Below are positions 41,086 through 50,072 of a stretch of DNA of 64,000 nt, in pieces. The notes below the pieces were generated by a model. The model was not told where the DNA came from, did not search any database, and saw nothing but the letters and a program-made list of their open reading frames with translations. The stretch lies in contig NZ_CP029194.1 of NCBI RefSeq assembly GCF_008642375.1, positions 5,697,001 to 5,761,000 of the forward strand. Direction: 5' to 3'. The DNA comes from Streptomyces venezuelae (GTDB taxonomy: Bacteria > Actinomycetota > Actinomycetes > Streptomycetales > Streptomycetaceae). A program made the translations under genes and the position numbers. The stretch's first letter is position 1. Each line of letters begins with the position of its first letter.

Positions 41086-41730
41086 TCAGAAGGAGATCAG
41101 CGGGACGGAGGCCTTGGCCGCCTGGTAGCGCTTGTGCACGTCCTGCCAGTTGACGACCTGCCACATGGCCTCGATGAAGTCGACCTTCTGGTTCTTGTAC
41201 TGCAGGTAGAAGGCGTGCTCCCAGGCGTCGAAGACGAGGACCGGGACCGAACCCACGCCGACGTTGCCCTGGTGGTCGTAGACCTGCTCGACGACGAGGC
41301 GGCCGCTGACCGGCTCGTACGCGAGGACGCCCCAGCCGGAGCCCTGAGTCGTCGCGGAGGCCTTCGTCAGCTGGGCCTTGAACTTGGCGAAGGAGCCGAA
41401 GGACTCGGTGATCGCGTCCGCGAGCTCACCGACGCCGTCGGCGGCCAGCGGCTCGCCGCCGCCACCGTCCTTCGGGCTGTTCATGTTGTTCCAGTAGATG
41501 GAGTGGAGGATGTGGCCGGAGAGGTGGAAGGCCAGGTTCTTCTCCAGGCCGTTGATCGCGCCCCACTGGTCCTTGTCGCGCGCCTCCTCCAGCTGCTCCA
41601 GGGTGTCGTTCGCTCCCTTGACGTATGCGGCGTGGTGCTTGTCGTGGTGCAGCTCGATGATCTGCGGATTGATCACCGGCTCCAGCGCCGCGTAGTCGTA
41701 CGGCAGCTCCGGAAGTGTGTAGATCGCCAT
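41086..41730 (-). CDS. sodF: Superoxide dismutase, Fe/Mn family (SodF)
   Basis: A 214-residue enzyme disproportionating superoxide. Metal ligands are His28 in ELHHDKHHAAY, His76 in SGHILHSIYW, and Asp and His in LVFDAWEHAFYLQYKN. The ATG at 41730 (MAIYTLPELPYDYAALEPVI) follows AAGGGG; the 15-codon extension upstream would run across the Nur-like box. In streptomycetes iron-type SodF is made when nickel is scarce, because the nickel-loaded repressor Nur blocks sodF while SodN (nickel SOD) is made. A matching box lies 29-45 bp upstream. Confidence 0.95.
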   Translation of the reverse strand: MAIYTLPELPYDYAALEPVINPQIIELHHDKHHAAYVKGANDTLEQLEEARDKDQWGAINGLEKNLAFHLSGHILHSIYWNNMNSPKDGGGGEPLAADGVGELADAITESFGSFAKFKAQLTKASATTQGSGWGVLAYEPVSGRLVVEQVYDHQGNVGVGSVPVLVFDAWEHAFYLQYKNQKVDFIEAMWQVVNWQDVHKRYQAAKASVPLISF

Positions 41731-41758
41731 GTGCCCGGCCCCTTCGACTGACCTCTTA

Positions 41759-41775
41759 TTGCAACCTATATGCAA
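41759..41775 (-). promoter_or_regulatory. Nur box-like operator of sodF
   Basis: TTGCAA-N5-ATGCAA at 29-45 bp upstream of the sodF start closely fits the tTGCaa-N5-ttGCAA Nur box described for streptomycete sodF. Nickel-dependent repression is inferred. Confidence 0.7.
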
Positions 41776-41844
41776 GTGCAGGCTAACAGTAGGTGCGTCA
41801 GATGTTGATCAGCCCTTCGCCCTAGGTCCCGGGGGCCGGACATG

Positions 41845-41883
41845 GCGAAACCCCCGAACCGGGCGGTGGTTCGGGGGTTTCGC
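41845..41883 (-). terminator. Terminator after permease 1
   Basis: Perfect 16-bp inverted repeat (arms 41845-41860 and 41868-41883) with a 7-nt loop, 18 bp beyond the permease stop. Confidence 0.85.
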
Positions 41884-41900
41884 GCGGGAGCCGTCAGGGA

Positions 41901-43325
41901 TCAGGAGGTACGGTCCGCTGCCGCCGTCCGGGCGGACTTCTGGCGTACGAAGCCGACGGCGGCCAGCAGCAGGGTCAGCCCGCCCGTCCAGTACAGCTGC
42001 ACGCGCGTGCCCTCCTCACGGGCCATCAGGAAGAAGATCGCCGCCATGCCGGCCAGCGCCACCCAGGTCAGCACCGGGAAGGCCCACATCCGCACGACCA
42101 GCTTCTCGGGCGCCTCGCGCTCGGTGCGGCGGCGCAGCACCAACTGCGAGGCGGCGATGAAGAACCAGACGACGAGGATGATCGCGCCGATGGTGTTGAG
42201 CAGCCAGATGAAGATGTCGTCCGGCCGCCAGTAGCTCAGCAGCACACAGCCGAAGCCGAAGACGGAGGAGACGAGGACCGCCGGGCGCGGGACGCCGCCG
42301 GAGAGCTTGCCGAGCGCCTTCGGGCCCTGGCCGCGCGCGACGAGCGAACCGGCCATGCGGGAGGCGCCGTAGATGTTGGCGTTCATCGCGGAGAGCAGGG
42401 CGACGAGCACGACCACGTTCATGATCTGGCCGGCGGCCGGGATGCCCAGGTGGTCGAGGGTGGCGACGTACGGGCCCTTCTCGACGACCGCCTTGTCGTC
42501 CCAGGGGACGAGGGTGACGATGACCGCCATCGAGCCGATGTAGAAGAGCGCGATCCGCCACATCGCCGTGCGGACGGCCTTGGCGACGCCCTGCACCGGG
42601 TGCTCGGACTCGGCGGCCGCGATGGTGACGGTCTCCAGGCCTCCATAGGCGAAGACGGAGGCGAGCAGGCCGACGATCAGGCCCTCGGAGCCGTGCGGGA
42701 AGAAGCCGCCGTCACCGGTGAGGTTCGCCGCGCCGGGGGCGTCCGTGCCGGGCAGGAGGCCGGTGATGGCGAGCACGCCGATGCCGAGGAAGAGGACGAT
42801 CGCGCCGACCTTGAGCGCGGCGAACCAGAACTCGAACTCGCCGAAGTTCTTCACGGCCGCCAGGTTGGTGACGGTGAAGACCAGCATGAAGAGCGCGACC
42901 CAGGCCCACTCGGGGCTGCCGGGGAACCAGCCGGTCATGATCTTCGCCGCACCGATGCCCTCCAGGCCGACGGCGACACAGAGCAGGAACCAGAAGGCCC
43001 AGCCCGAGGTGAAGCCGGCCCAGGAGCCGAAGGCCCGCTCGGCGTGGACGGAGAAGGAGCCGGAGGCCGGGTTCGCCGCCGACATCTCGCCGAGCATGCG
43101 CATCACGAGCATGACGAGGATGCCCGATATGGCGTAGGCGATCACGATCGAGGGTCCGGCGGCGGCGATGCCGGCGCCGGAGCCGACGAAGAGTCCGGCG
43201 CCGATGACGCCGCCGAGGGCGATCATCGAGAGGTGGCGCTGCTTCAGGCCGTGCGAGAGGCCCTCTGCGGGTGCGGTCGCGCCGTCCTTGCGGTCGGCCG
43301 GCGCGGGCGCGGTGGTCCGAGACAT
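41901..43325 (-). CDS. Amino-acid permease (AAT/APC family), paralogue 1
   Basis: A 474-residue, twelve-helix transporter. The N-terminal APC signature LSHGLKQRHLSMIALGGVIGAGLFVGSGAGIAAAGPSIVIAYAISG is intact, and FGEFEFWFAALKVGAIVLFL is the conserved helix 6 region. The ATG at 43325 (MSRTTAPAPADRKDG) has AGGG seven bases upstream; 20 additional codons upstream lack support. It is one of three near-neighbour paralogues (43443, 45751). Substrates of the closest families are GABA, aromatic amino acids, proline or asparagine; no specific residue distinguishes them here. Confidence 0.92.
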   Translation of the reverse strand: MSRTTAPAPADRKDGATAPAEGLSHGLKQRHLSMIALGGVIGAGLFVGSGAGIAAAGPSIVIAYAISGILVMLVMRMLGEMSAANPASGSFSVHAERAFGSWAGFTSGWAFWFLLCVAVGLEGIGAAKIMTGWFPGSPEWAWVALFMLVFTVTNLAAVKNFGEFEFWFAALKVGAIVLFLGIGVLAITGLLPGTDAPGAANLTGDGGFFPHGSEGLIVGLLASVFAYGGLETVTIAAAESEHPVQGVAKAVRTAMWRIALFYIGSMAVIVTLVPWDDKAVVEKGPYVATLDHLGIPAAGQIMNVVVLVALLSAMNANIYGASRMAGSLVARGQGPKALGKLSGGVPRPAVLVSSVFGFGCVLLSYWRPDDIFIWLLNTIGAIILVVWFFIAASQLVLRRRTEREAPEKLVVRMWAFPVLTWVALAGMAAIFFLMAREEGTRVQLYWTGGLTLLLAAVGFVRQKSARTAAADRTS

Positions 43326-43442
43326 GGGCGAGCCCTGTTCATTAGCCGAGACGGGGAGGGAAGCCCACAGTCTGGGCGGCCGCACCGCTCAGAAGGAACC
43401 GGTGTCCGCTATACGGTCACGACTTTCACACAAAGTGAAGAA

Positions 43443-44816
43443 TCATGCCCGCTTCGTGCGCAGCTCCCGCACCCACGCCACCAGCAGCACCGCCCCGGTC
43501 GCCGCCCCCGACCACAGCACCTGCGGGCGCGCCGCGTCGTCGGAGAGCATGAGGACGAGCACCGCCGCCATCGCCGCGAGCGCCACCCAGGTCAGCCACG
43601 GGAAGCCCCACATCCGCAGCGTCAGCGTCTCCGGTGCCTCGCGCTCGATCCGCCGCCGCAGCCTCAGCTGCGACACCGCGATCAGCGCCCAGACGAAGAG
43701 CAGCACCGCGCCGACCGCGTTGAGCATGTAGAGGAAGACGGAGTCCGGCCACTTCAGATTGAGGAGTACGGAGACGAAGCCGAAGGCCACCGAGGCGAGC
43801 ACCGCCCGGCGCGGCACCCCGCCGCCCGAGACCCGGAGCAGCCCCTTCGGCGCCTCGCCGCGCTCCGCCAGCGAGAAGACCATCCGGGACGACCCGTACA
43901 GGTTGGCGTTGAGCGCCGAGAGCAGCGCCACGAACACCACCACGTTCATGATCTGCCCCGCCGCCGGCACCCCGATCGAGTCGAGCACCGCCACGTACGG
44001 CGACTGGCCCGGAACCATCGACGTCCACGGCAGCAGCGTCACGATGACCAGCATCGAGCCCACGTAGAAGAGGAGGATCCGCCACACCGCGCTGCGCACC
44101 GCCCGCGCCACGTTCCGCGCGGGGTCGGCCGACTCGGCCGCCGCGATGGTGACGACCTCCAGGCCGCCGAAGGCGAAGATCACGGCGAGGACCCCGGAGA
44201 CCACGCCCTCCCAGCCGTTCGGCAGGAAGCCGCCCTGCCCGGTCAGATTGGCCGTCCCCACGGGGTCCGTGTCGGGCAGCCAACCGAAGATCGCCAGCGT
44301 GCCCAGGATCAGGAACAGCACGATCGCGCCGACCTTCAGTGCGGCGAACCAGAACTCGAACTCGCCGAAGTTCTTCACGGCCGCCAGGTTGGCCAGGGTG
44401 AAGACGACCATGAAGATCAGCACCCAGGTCCACTGCGGGACCCCCGGCACCCAGCCGTTCGCGATCCGCGCCGCGCCCGTCGCCTCCACGGCGAGGACGA
44501 CGACCAGCAGGAACCAGTACAGCCAGCCCACCGAGAAGCCCGCCCAGCGGCCCAGCGCCCGCTCGGCGTGGACCGAGAACGCCCCGGACGCGGGCATCGC
44601 CGCCGACATCTCGCCCAGCATCCGCATGACGAGCATCGCGAGCGCTCCCGCGATCAGGTACGAGACCACGATGCCGGGACCGGCGACCGCGATGCCCGCG
44701 CCCGAACCCACGAAGAGCCCGGCGCCGATCACCCCGCCGAGCCCCAGCATCGTCAGGTGACGCTGCTTCAGGCCGTGGGAGAGGGGCTCCGGTTCGGGAG
44801 CGAGGGAGTCGTGCAT
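43443..44816 (-). CDS. Amino-acid permease (AAT/APC family), paralogue 2
   Basis: A 457-residue twelve-helix transporter starting MHDSLAPEPEPLSHGLKQRHLTMLGLGGVIGAGLFVGSGAG. It is close to paralogue 1 along its entire length (shared FGEFEFWFAALKVGAIVLFL, AAESADPARNVARAVRSAVWRILLFYVGSMLVIVTLLPW, PAAGQIMNVVVFVALLSALNANLYGSSRM), consistent with tandem duplication. A gap of 117 bp separates it from paralogue 1. The inverted repeat GAGACT-N4-AGTCTC at 44858-44873, 42 bp upstream of the start, may be its operator. Confidence 0.92.
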   Translation of the reverse strand: MHDSLAPEPEPLSHGLKQRHLTMLGLGGVIGAGLFVGSGAGIAVAGPGIVVSYLIAGALAMLVMRMLGEMSAAMPASGAFSVHAERALGRWAGFSVGWLYWFLLVVVLAVEATGAARIANGWVPGVPQWTWVLIFMVVFTLANLAAVKNFGEFEFWFAALKVGAIVLFLILGTLAIFGWLPDTDPVGTANLTGQGGFLPNGWEGVVSGVLAVIFAFGGLEVVTIAAAESADPARNVARAVRSAVWRILLFYVGSMLVIVTLLPWTSMVPGQSPYVAVLDSIGVPAAGQIMNVVVFVALLSALNANLYGSSRMVFSLAERGEAPKGLLRVSGGGVPRRAVLASVAFGFVSVLLNLKWPDSVFLYMLNAVGAVLLFVWALIAVSQLRLRRRIEREAPETLTLRMWGFPWLTWVALAAMAAVLVLMLSDDAARPQVLWSGAATGAVLLVAWVRELRTKRA

Positions 44817-45082
44817 GTGGGGGCTCGTGCTCTCTGGCGGTTTCTCTGGCGTTTATGGAGACTCCACAGTCTCTCCAGCGAACGCCCCCTGGCGCAAAAG
44901 GGACCTCCATGGACGAGATCCCAGTGACAAGCGTCACGTGGCGAAACGCGCGATCGACGGGCTTTGTTCGATCTCCACGAAGCGCTCGACCGCTGCTTTG
45001 TGGGCGGCTGACGGTGATCAGCCGCTCACTCCTGGCATACCGTCAACCTGTCCCTCCCACCCTCACCCCCAGCGGAGTACCG
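44817..45082. other. Divergent control region of permease 2 and bioY
   Basis: Three short inverted repeats lie here: GAGACT-N4-AGTCTC (44858-44873), GTGAC-N4-GTCAC (44924-44937) and GCGGCTGA-N6-TCAGCCGC (45004-45025), the last about 58 bp before bioY. A TCTCTGGCG direct repeat is also present near 44831. None matches a BioQ or BirA box that I know, and no gene is seen. Confidence 0.5.
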
Positions 45083-45676
45083 ATGAGCACCGCCGCCGCC
45101 CCCGCCCGTTCCCTCCGTGCGGGCACCGTCCTCGCCGACCTGCTCCCGGCGAGCCGGGCCCGCGACATCGCCCTGGTCCTCGGCGGCGCCGCCCTCACCG
45201 GCCTCGCCGCGCAGATCTCCGTCCCGGTCCCCGGCTCCCCGGTCCCGGTCTCCGGCCAGACCTTCGCCGCCCTCCTCGTCGGCACCGCGCTCGGCGCCCG
45301 CCGCGGCTTCCTGGCCCTCGCCGCGTACGCCGTGGCGGGCATGGCGGGCGTGCCGTGGTTCGCGCAGGCCACCTCCGGCTACGGCATGCCGTCCTTCGGC
45401 TACATCCTCGGCATGCTCCTCGCCGCGACCGTCGTCGGCGCCCTCGCCCGCCGCGGCGCCGACCGCTCGGTGCTCCGCACGGCCGGCGCGATGGCCCTCG
45501 GCTCCGCGATCATCTACGCGGTCGGCGTGCCCTACCTGGCGCTCGCCACCGGCATGACCTTCGGTCAGGCCGTCGCCGCCGGCCTGACCCCCTTCCTCAT
45601 CGGCGACGCCCTCAAGGCCGCCCTCGCCATGGGCGCCCTGCCGGCCGCCTGGAAGCTCGTCGGCCGCAAGGGCTGA
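45083..45676 (+). CDS. bioY: Biotin transporter substrate-specific component BioY
   Basis: A 197-residue S-component of an energy-coupling-factor transporter. Six hydrophobic helices are visible, with the conserved N-terminal block IALVLGGAALTGLAAQISVPVPGSPVPVSGQTFAALLVGTALGARRGFLALAAYAVAGMAGVPWFA and later GSAIIYAVGVPYLALATGMTFGQAVAAGLTPFLIGDALKAALA, the latter carrying the BioY-typical PFLxGDxxK motif. The ATG at 45083 has GGAG five bases upstream; a longer frame starts far inside the upstream region. No bioM/bioN lie next to it, so it may act alone or use a shared ECF module. It interrupts the row of permeases on the opposite strand. Confidence 0.9.
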   Translation: MSTAAAPARSLRAGTVLADLLPASRARDIALVLGGAALTGLAAQISVPVPGSPVPVSGQTFAALLVGTALGARRGFLALAAYAVAGMAGVPWFAQATSGYGMPSFGYILGMLLAATVVGALARRGADRSVLRTAGAMALGSAIIYAVGVPYLALATGMTFGQAVAAGLTPFLIGDALKAALAMGALPAAWKLVGRKG

Positions 45677-45692
45677 GCCCCGCTGACACACG

Positions 45693-45730
45693 AGAGGGCC
45701 CGTCGTTCCCGGGGGAACGACGGGCCCTCT
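45693..45730. terminator. Terminator between bioY and permease 3
   Basis: Near-perfect 18-bp inverted repeat (arms 45693-45710 and 45713-45730) with the closing pairs forming a tight loop. It sits between the two convergent stops and can serve both genes. Confidence 0.88.
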
Positions 45731-45750
45731 TCGCGTACGGACCTACGGGG

Positions 45751-47214
45751 TCACAGGCGGTCGGGCTCGGGCTCGGACGCGGACTCGACGGAGCCCTTTC
45801 CGAACTTCTGCCGGACCAGCGAGACCGCGATCACGAGCGCGGCCACGAGCAGCGAGAGCACGACCTGCTCACGGGCGCTGCCGCCGTCGTAGATCATGTA
45901 GCCGAGGACGAAGACGATCATCGCGATCGTCGCCCAGGTCAGGTACGGGAAGAGCCACATCTTCACGACGAGCTTCTCCGGCGTCTCGCGCTGGATGATG
46001 CCGCGCATCTTCAGCTGGGTCACGCAGATGACCAGCCAGACGAAGAGCGCCACCGCGCCGGAGGAGTTCAGCAGGAAGGCGAAGACGGTGTCCGGCCACT
46101 TGTAGTTGAAGAAGACCGCGACGAAGCCGAAGACGACCGAGCCGAGGATCGCCGCCACCGGCACGCCCCGCTTGTTGACCTTGGCGAAGGACTTGGGCGC
46201 GTCACCGCGCCGGCCGAGCGAGAAGGCCATGCGGGAGGCGGTGTAGAGGCCCGAGTTCAGGCAGGACAGGACGGCCGTCAGGACGATCACGTTCATGATC
46301 TGGCCGGCGTTCGCGATGCCGATGGAGTCGAGGGCCGCGACGTACGAGCCCTTCTCCACGATCGACTTGTCGTTCCACGGCAGCAGGGTGAGGACGACGA
46401 AGATCGAGCCCAGGTAGAAGACGCCGATGCGCCAGATCACGCTGTTGGTGGCCTTGGTGACGGCCTTCTGCGGGTCCTCGGACTCGCCGGCGGCCAGGGT
46501 GACGATCTCGCTGCCCATGAAGGAGAAGACGACCATCAGCACACCGGTGAGGACCGCTCCCGCACCCATCGGGAAGAAGCCCCCGCTGTCGGTGAGGTGC
46601 GCGAATCCCTCGCCCGGGTTGTCCGAGCCCGGCAGCACGCCGAAGACCGCGAGCATGCCGATGACGACGAAGGCGCCGATGGCCACGACCTTGATGCCCG
46701 CGAACCAGAACTCGAACTCGCCGTACGAGGCGACCGAGCCGAGGTTGGTGGCGGTGAGGACGACCATCACGATGAGCGCCCAGCCCCACTGCGGAACGGC
46801 CGGGACCCAGCTCTCCAGGATCTTGGCGCCGGCGGTCGCCTCGACGGCGAGGACGACGACCCAGAAGAACCAGTACAGCCAGCCGATGCTGAAGCCGGCC
46901 CAGCGGCCGAGGGCGCGGTCCGCGTAGGCGGAGAACGAGCCGGAGGACGGCCGGGCGGCGGCCATCTCTCCGAGCATCCGCATCACGAAGACGACCATGG
47001 CGCCGACGAGGAAGTAGGACAGGAGGATCGCGGGGCCGGCGGCGGCGATGCCGGATCCCGAGCCGACGAAGAGGCCGGCACCGATCACTCCGCCGATGGC
47101 GATCATCGACAGATGGCGGTTCTTGAGCCCGGCCTTGAGACCTTCGGAGGACTGCGGAACATCGGCCGTACCGGCCTTTCCGCCTTCCTTCTCCAGGGTC
47201 GGCTGCGTGTTCAT
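45751..47214 (-). CDS. Amino-acid permease (GABA-permease-like, AAT/APC family), paralogue 3
   Basis: A 487-residue twelve-helix transporter: MNTQPTLEKEGGKAGTADVPQSSEGLKAGLKNRHLSMIAIGGVIGAGLFVGSGSGIAAAGPAILLSYFLVG begins the protein, and SYGEFEFWFAGIKVVAIGAFVVIGMLAVFG is the helix 6 region. The SGSGI and SSGSFSAYADRALG variants place it nearer to the GABA/asparagine-permease branch than paralogues 1 and 2, though the substrate is inference. The 5-prime region contains a 7-bp hairpin (GCTCGGG / CCCGAGC, 47240-47260) about 26-46 nt before the start. Confidence 0.92.
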   Translation of the reverse strand: MNTQPTLEKEGGKAGTADVPQSSEGLKAGLKNRHLSMIAIGGVIGAGLFVGSGSGIAAAGPAILLSYFLVGAMVVFVMRMLGEMAAARPSSGSFSAYADRALGRWAGFSIGWLYWFFWVVVLAVEATAGAKILESWVPAVPQWGWALIVMVVLTATNLGSVASYGEFEFWFAGIKVVAIGAFVVIGMLAVFGVLPGSDNPGEGFAHLTDSGGFFPMGAGAVLTGVLMVVFSFMGSEIVTLAAGESEDPQKAVTKATNSVIWRIGVFYLGSIFVVLTLLPWNDKSIVEKGSYVAALDSIGIANAGQIMNVIVLTAVLSCLNSGLYTASRMAFSLGRRGDAPKSFAKVNKRGVPVAAILGSVVFGFVAVFFNYKWPDTVFAFLLNSSGAVALFVWLVICVTQLKMRGIIQRETPEKLVVKMWLFPYLTWATIAMIVFVLGYMIYDGGSAREQVVLSLLVAALVIAVSLVRQKFGKGSVESASEPEPDRL

Positions 47215-47410
47215 GAACGCTTCCTAACGTGTGGGGGACGCTCGGGTCGCGAGCCCGAGCATTGAACACCGTGAACGGGGGTGATCGGAAGACCTGATTC
47301 CGGATAGTTGTGTGGACCACTTCGCGAGAGTCGAAGGTCCATACCGGACCGGGTGAACGTCCCGACCCCGCTGACCGCTACCCGGCCCCGGACATGCCAC
47401 ACTCGGCACC

Positions 47411-47905
47411 ATGCGCGTCTACCTCGGTTCCGACCACGCCGGCTACGAACTCAAGAACCACCTCGTCGAGTGGCTCACGGCACACGGCCACGAGCCCGTC
47501 GACTGCGGTCCCCACATCTACGACGCCCTCGATGACTACCCGCCGTTCTGCCTGCGCGCCGCCGAGAAGACGGCCGCGGACCCGGACAGCCTGGGCATCG
47601 TCATCGGCGGCTCCGGCAACGGTGAGCAGATCGCCGCGAACAAGGTGAAGGGGGTGCGCGCCGCCCTCGCCTGGAGCGAGCAGACCGCCGCCCTCGGCCG
47701 CGAGCACAACAACGCCAACGTGATCTCCGTCGGCGGTCGGATGCACACCCAGGAAGAGGCGACGAAGTTCGTCGAGATCTTCCTCAGCACCCCCTACTCG
47801 GGTGACGAGCGCCACACCCGCCGGATCGACATGCTCACCGCGTACGAGACCACCGGCGAGCTCCCCGCGATCCCGGCCCACCACCCGCAGGAGCCCACGG
47901 CCTGA
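47411..47905 (+). CDS. rpiB: Ribose-5-phosphate isomerase B
   Basis: A 164-residue enzyme interconverting ribose-5-P and ribulose-5-P in the pentose phosphate pathway. The N terminus MRVYLGSDHAGYELKNHLVEWL carries the phosphate/ring-opening residues, and GIVIGGSGNGEQIAANKVKGVRAALAWSEQTA has Glu in the active-site loop as in the mycobacterial enzyme, where Glu replaces the Cys of Escherichia coli RpiB. The ATG at 47411 lacks a ribosome site and follows CACACT by 7 nt, so this mRNA may also be leaderless. The stop overlaps the following glycosylase start by one base. Confidence 0.93.
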   Translation: MRVYLGSDHAGYELKNHLVEWLTAHGHEPVDCGPHIYDALDDYPPFCLRAAEKTAADPDSLGIVIGGSGNGEQIAANKVKGVRAALAWSEQTAALGREHNNANVISVGGRMHTQEEATKFVEIFLSTPYSGDERHTRRIDMLTAYETTGELPAIPAHHPQEPTA

Positions 47906-48714
47906 TGCCCGAAGGGCACACCATCCACCGGCTGGCCGCCGACCACCGCGAGCGGTTCGGCGGCCGGCCCGTGCGCGTCTCCAGCCCCCAGGGCAAGTTC
48001 GCCGACTCGGCGGCCCTGCTCGACGGGAGCGTCCTGGAGACCACCGAGGCCCACGGCAAGCACCTCTTCCTCGGCTTCCCGGGCGAGGAGTGGATCCACA
48101 TCCACCTCGGCCTCTTCGGCAAGGTGGCCTTCGGTGACGCCCCGGCGCCGCCGCCCACCGACACCGTGCGCCTGCGCCTCGTGAACCCCGAGGGGTACGT
48201 CGACCTCCGCGGCCCCACGACCTGCGCGCTCGTCACGGACGCGGAGAAGCGGGCGATACACGACCGCCTCGGCCCCGACCCGCTCCGAGCCGGTGACGAT
48301 CCCGACAAGGCCTGGCACCGGATCTCGAAGTCCCGCACGACGATCGCCGCCCTGCTCATGGACCAGAAGGTCATCGCGGGCGTCGGCAACGTCTACCGCG
48401 CCGAGGTCCTCTTCCGGCACGGCATCGACCCCTACCGCACCGGCAGGGACCTCACCCGCAGGGAATGGGACGCGATCTGGTCGGACCTCGCCGCGCTGAT
48501 GCGCGAGGGCGTCCGCCTCAACCGCATCGACACCGTCCGTCCCGAGCACACCCCCGAGGCGATGGGCCGCCCGCCGCGCGTCGACGACCACGGCGGCGAG
48601 GTGTACGTCTACCGCAGGACCCACCAGCCCTGCCTGGTCTGCGGCGACGAGATCCGCACCGCCGACCTCGCCGCCCGCAACCTCTTCTGGTGCCCGGGCT
48701 GCCAGACCCGCTAG
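47905..48714 (+). CDS. Fpg/Nei-family DNA glycosylase (endonuclease VIII-like)
   Basis: A 269-residue bifunctional base-excision repair enzyme. After the initiator the catalytic Pro2-Glu3 start (MPEGHTIHRLAADHR) is intact, followed by the helix-two-turn-helix IAALLMDQKVIAGVGNVYRAEVLFRHGIDPYR and a C-terminal zinc finger (CLVCGDEIRTADLAARNLFWCPGCQTR). The protein would remove oxidised pyrimidines and cut the backbone by beta/delta elimination. Its ATG shares one base with the rpiB stop (TGATG), indicating translational coupling. Confidence 0.93.
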   Translation: MPEGHTIHRLAADHRERFGGRPVRVSSPQGKFADSAALLDGSVLETTEAHGKHLFLGFPGEEWIHIHLGLFGKVAFGDAPAPPPTDTVRLRLVNPEGYVDLRGPTTCALVTDAEKRAIHDRLGPDPLRAGDDPDKAWHRISKSRTTIAALLMDQKVIAGVGNVYRAEVLFRHGIDPYRTGRDLTRREWDAIWSDLAALMREGVRLNRIDTVRPEHTPEAMGRPPRVDDHGGEVYVYRRTHQPCLVCGDEIRTADLAARNLFWCPGCQTR

Positions 48715-48736
48715 AGGCACCAGGGGCGGTCCGCCC

Positions 48737-49966
48737 CTAGAACCCGTGCGGCAGCCAAGGAGCCACAGGCGACCCGAAGCCCACGGACGCCTCCACCAGT
48801 GCCCCTTCGCGCAGCTCCCGCACCCGCCCCGCCGCCGCCAGCGACACCAGCGACGTCCCGCCCAGATACGCCGCGCCCAGCTCCCGTACGGACAGTCCGA
48901 GGTCCGCCGGATCCGAGGTCCGGACGCAGACCGCGCCCTTACTGTCACCCGTCAGCCGCCAACGCCCCTCGTTCCAGGGGCAGAACGCGTCCTCGACCTC
49001 GAACACCACGTCCACCGGCGCCTGGTACGTCCGCGCCTCCAGCGCCGCGCCCACCTCCACCAGACGCACGTGCAGCGAGTCCCGCAGTGTCGGGGCGCAG
49101 CGCCGCACATCGCTCACCAGGTGCTGCCAGGCGTCGTCCACCGGACGGCCGTTGAGCCGGACCTCCTTGGTCAGGTCCACCGAGCAGAGGAACCGCCACA
49201 GCGCCGCCTCCGCCACCGCGTCGAGCCCCATCAGCTGATGGATCGCGACGGACCCCTCGGAACCCGAGAACGACCAGTCCGGCTTGATCGCGTAGTGCGC
49301 GAACCCCACGACCTCCCCGGCCCGCTCGGCGAGCACGCACAACCGCGGCGAGGAGCCATCCCGCCGGCCCGGCGGGTCGATCAGCGGCTGCCGCTCCCAC
49401 TCGGGCAGCCGGGCGATCATCCCCGGCCGCCGCGGCACCAGCTTCGCGTACACCGCCTCGCACACGGCGGACGACTCCGTCAGGTCCGCCAGGCGCAGGG
49501 TCACCCCGTCCGTGCCCTCCGGCACCGAGAGCCGTACCCGGGTCGTGTCGATCGTCGCCCGCGTCGCGTAGGCGCCGACGCCGTAGCCGAACCGCCCGTA
49601 GATCTCCGGCTCCGAGGCCGTCAGCACCGCGAGCGGCTCGCCCGCCGCCCGCAGGTCGTCAAGCTGGCGCCGCATCATCGAGGTCAGGATCCCGCGCCGG
49701 CGGTGCGTCCCCGCCACGCTCACCATCGTCACCCCGCCCGCGCGCACCGACGCCCCGCCCGGCACCGTGAGCCGGAAGGAGAACGCGCCCGCCGTCCCCA
49801 CGCACAGATCGCCGTCCCACACCCCCATGAAGCGGTCGAACTCGGTCAGGTCGCGCCACAGTGTCCGCTCCTCCGGCGCCTCCGGCACACCTCCGAACGC
49901 CAGCTCCAGGACCTCGAACCAACGGTCCCACTCGGTCGGGTCGAGAACCCGCAGTTCAGTCGTCAT
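48737..49966 (-). CDS. Eis-type GNAT N-acetyltransferase
   Basis: A 409-residue protein of the Eis (enhanced intracellular survival) architecture: an N-terminal GNAT domain with the acetyl-CoA loop VSVAGTHRRRGILTSMMRRQLDDLRAAGEPLAVLTASEPEIYGRFGYG, a second degenerate GNAT domain in the middle and a C-terminal sterol-carrier-like domain ending in the carboxyl-terminal Phe (WLPHGF), whose carboxylate is catalytic in Eis. It starts with ATG at 49966. Eis enzymes acetylate many amines, including aminoglycosides and peptide lysines. The native substrate here is unknown. It converges on the glycosylase gene with a 22-bp gap. Confidence 0.9.
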   Translation of the reverse strand: MTTELRVLDPTEWDRWFEVLELAFGGVPEAPEERTLWRDLTEFDRFMGVWDGDLCVGTAGAFSFRLTVPGGASVRAGGVTMVSVAGTHRRRGILTSMMRRQLDDLRAAGEPLAVLTASEPEIYGRFGYGVGAYATRATIDTTRVRLSVPEGTDGVTLRLADLTESSAVCEAVYAKLVPRRPGMIARLPEWERQPLIDPPGRRDGSSPRLCVLAERAGEVVGFAHYAIKPDWSFSGSEGSVAIHQLMGLDAVAEAALWRFLCSVDLTKEVRLNGRPVDDAWQHLVSDVRRCAPTLRDSLHVRLVEVGAALEARTYQAPVDVVFEVEDAFCPWNEGRWRLTGDSKGAVCVRTSDPADLGLSVRELGAAYLGGTSLVSLAAAGRVRELREGALVEASVGFGSPVAPWLPHGF

Positions 49967-50072
49967 ATGCCATCGATATCAGCGCCGCGCGTCCGGGGCG
50001 ACCCGATTTCGCGCACATTGTCACCGGGGTACCCCTGCGCGATGTCGGACGAGGTGGATAGGGTCCAGGCCA

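Noticed and set aside
42450..44927. An 825-codon plus-strand frame over the two permeases
   Set aside because: His/Glu/Asp/Arg-rich nonsense composition produced by reading a membrane-protein gene backwards.
44817..45082. Biotin-repressor (BirA/BioQ) box before bioY
   Set aside because: The inverted repeats present do not resemble TTGTAAACC or TGAAC-N3-GTTCA patterns, so biotin control cannot be claimed.
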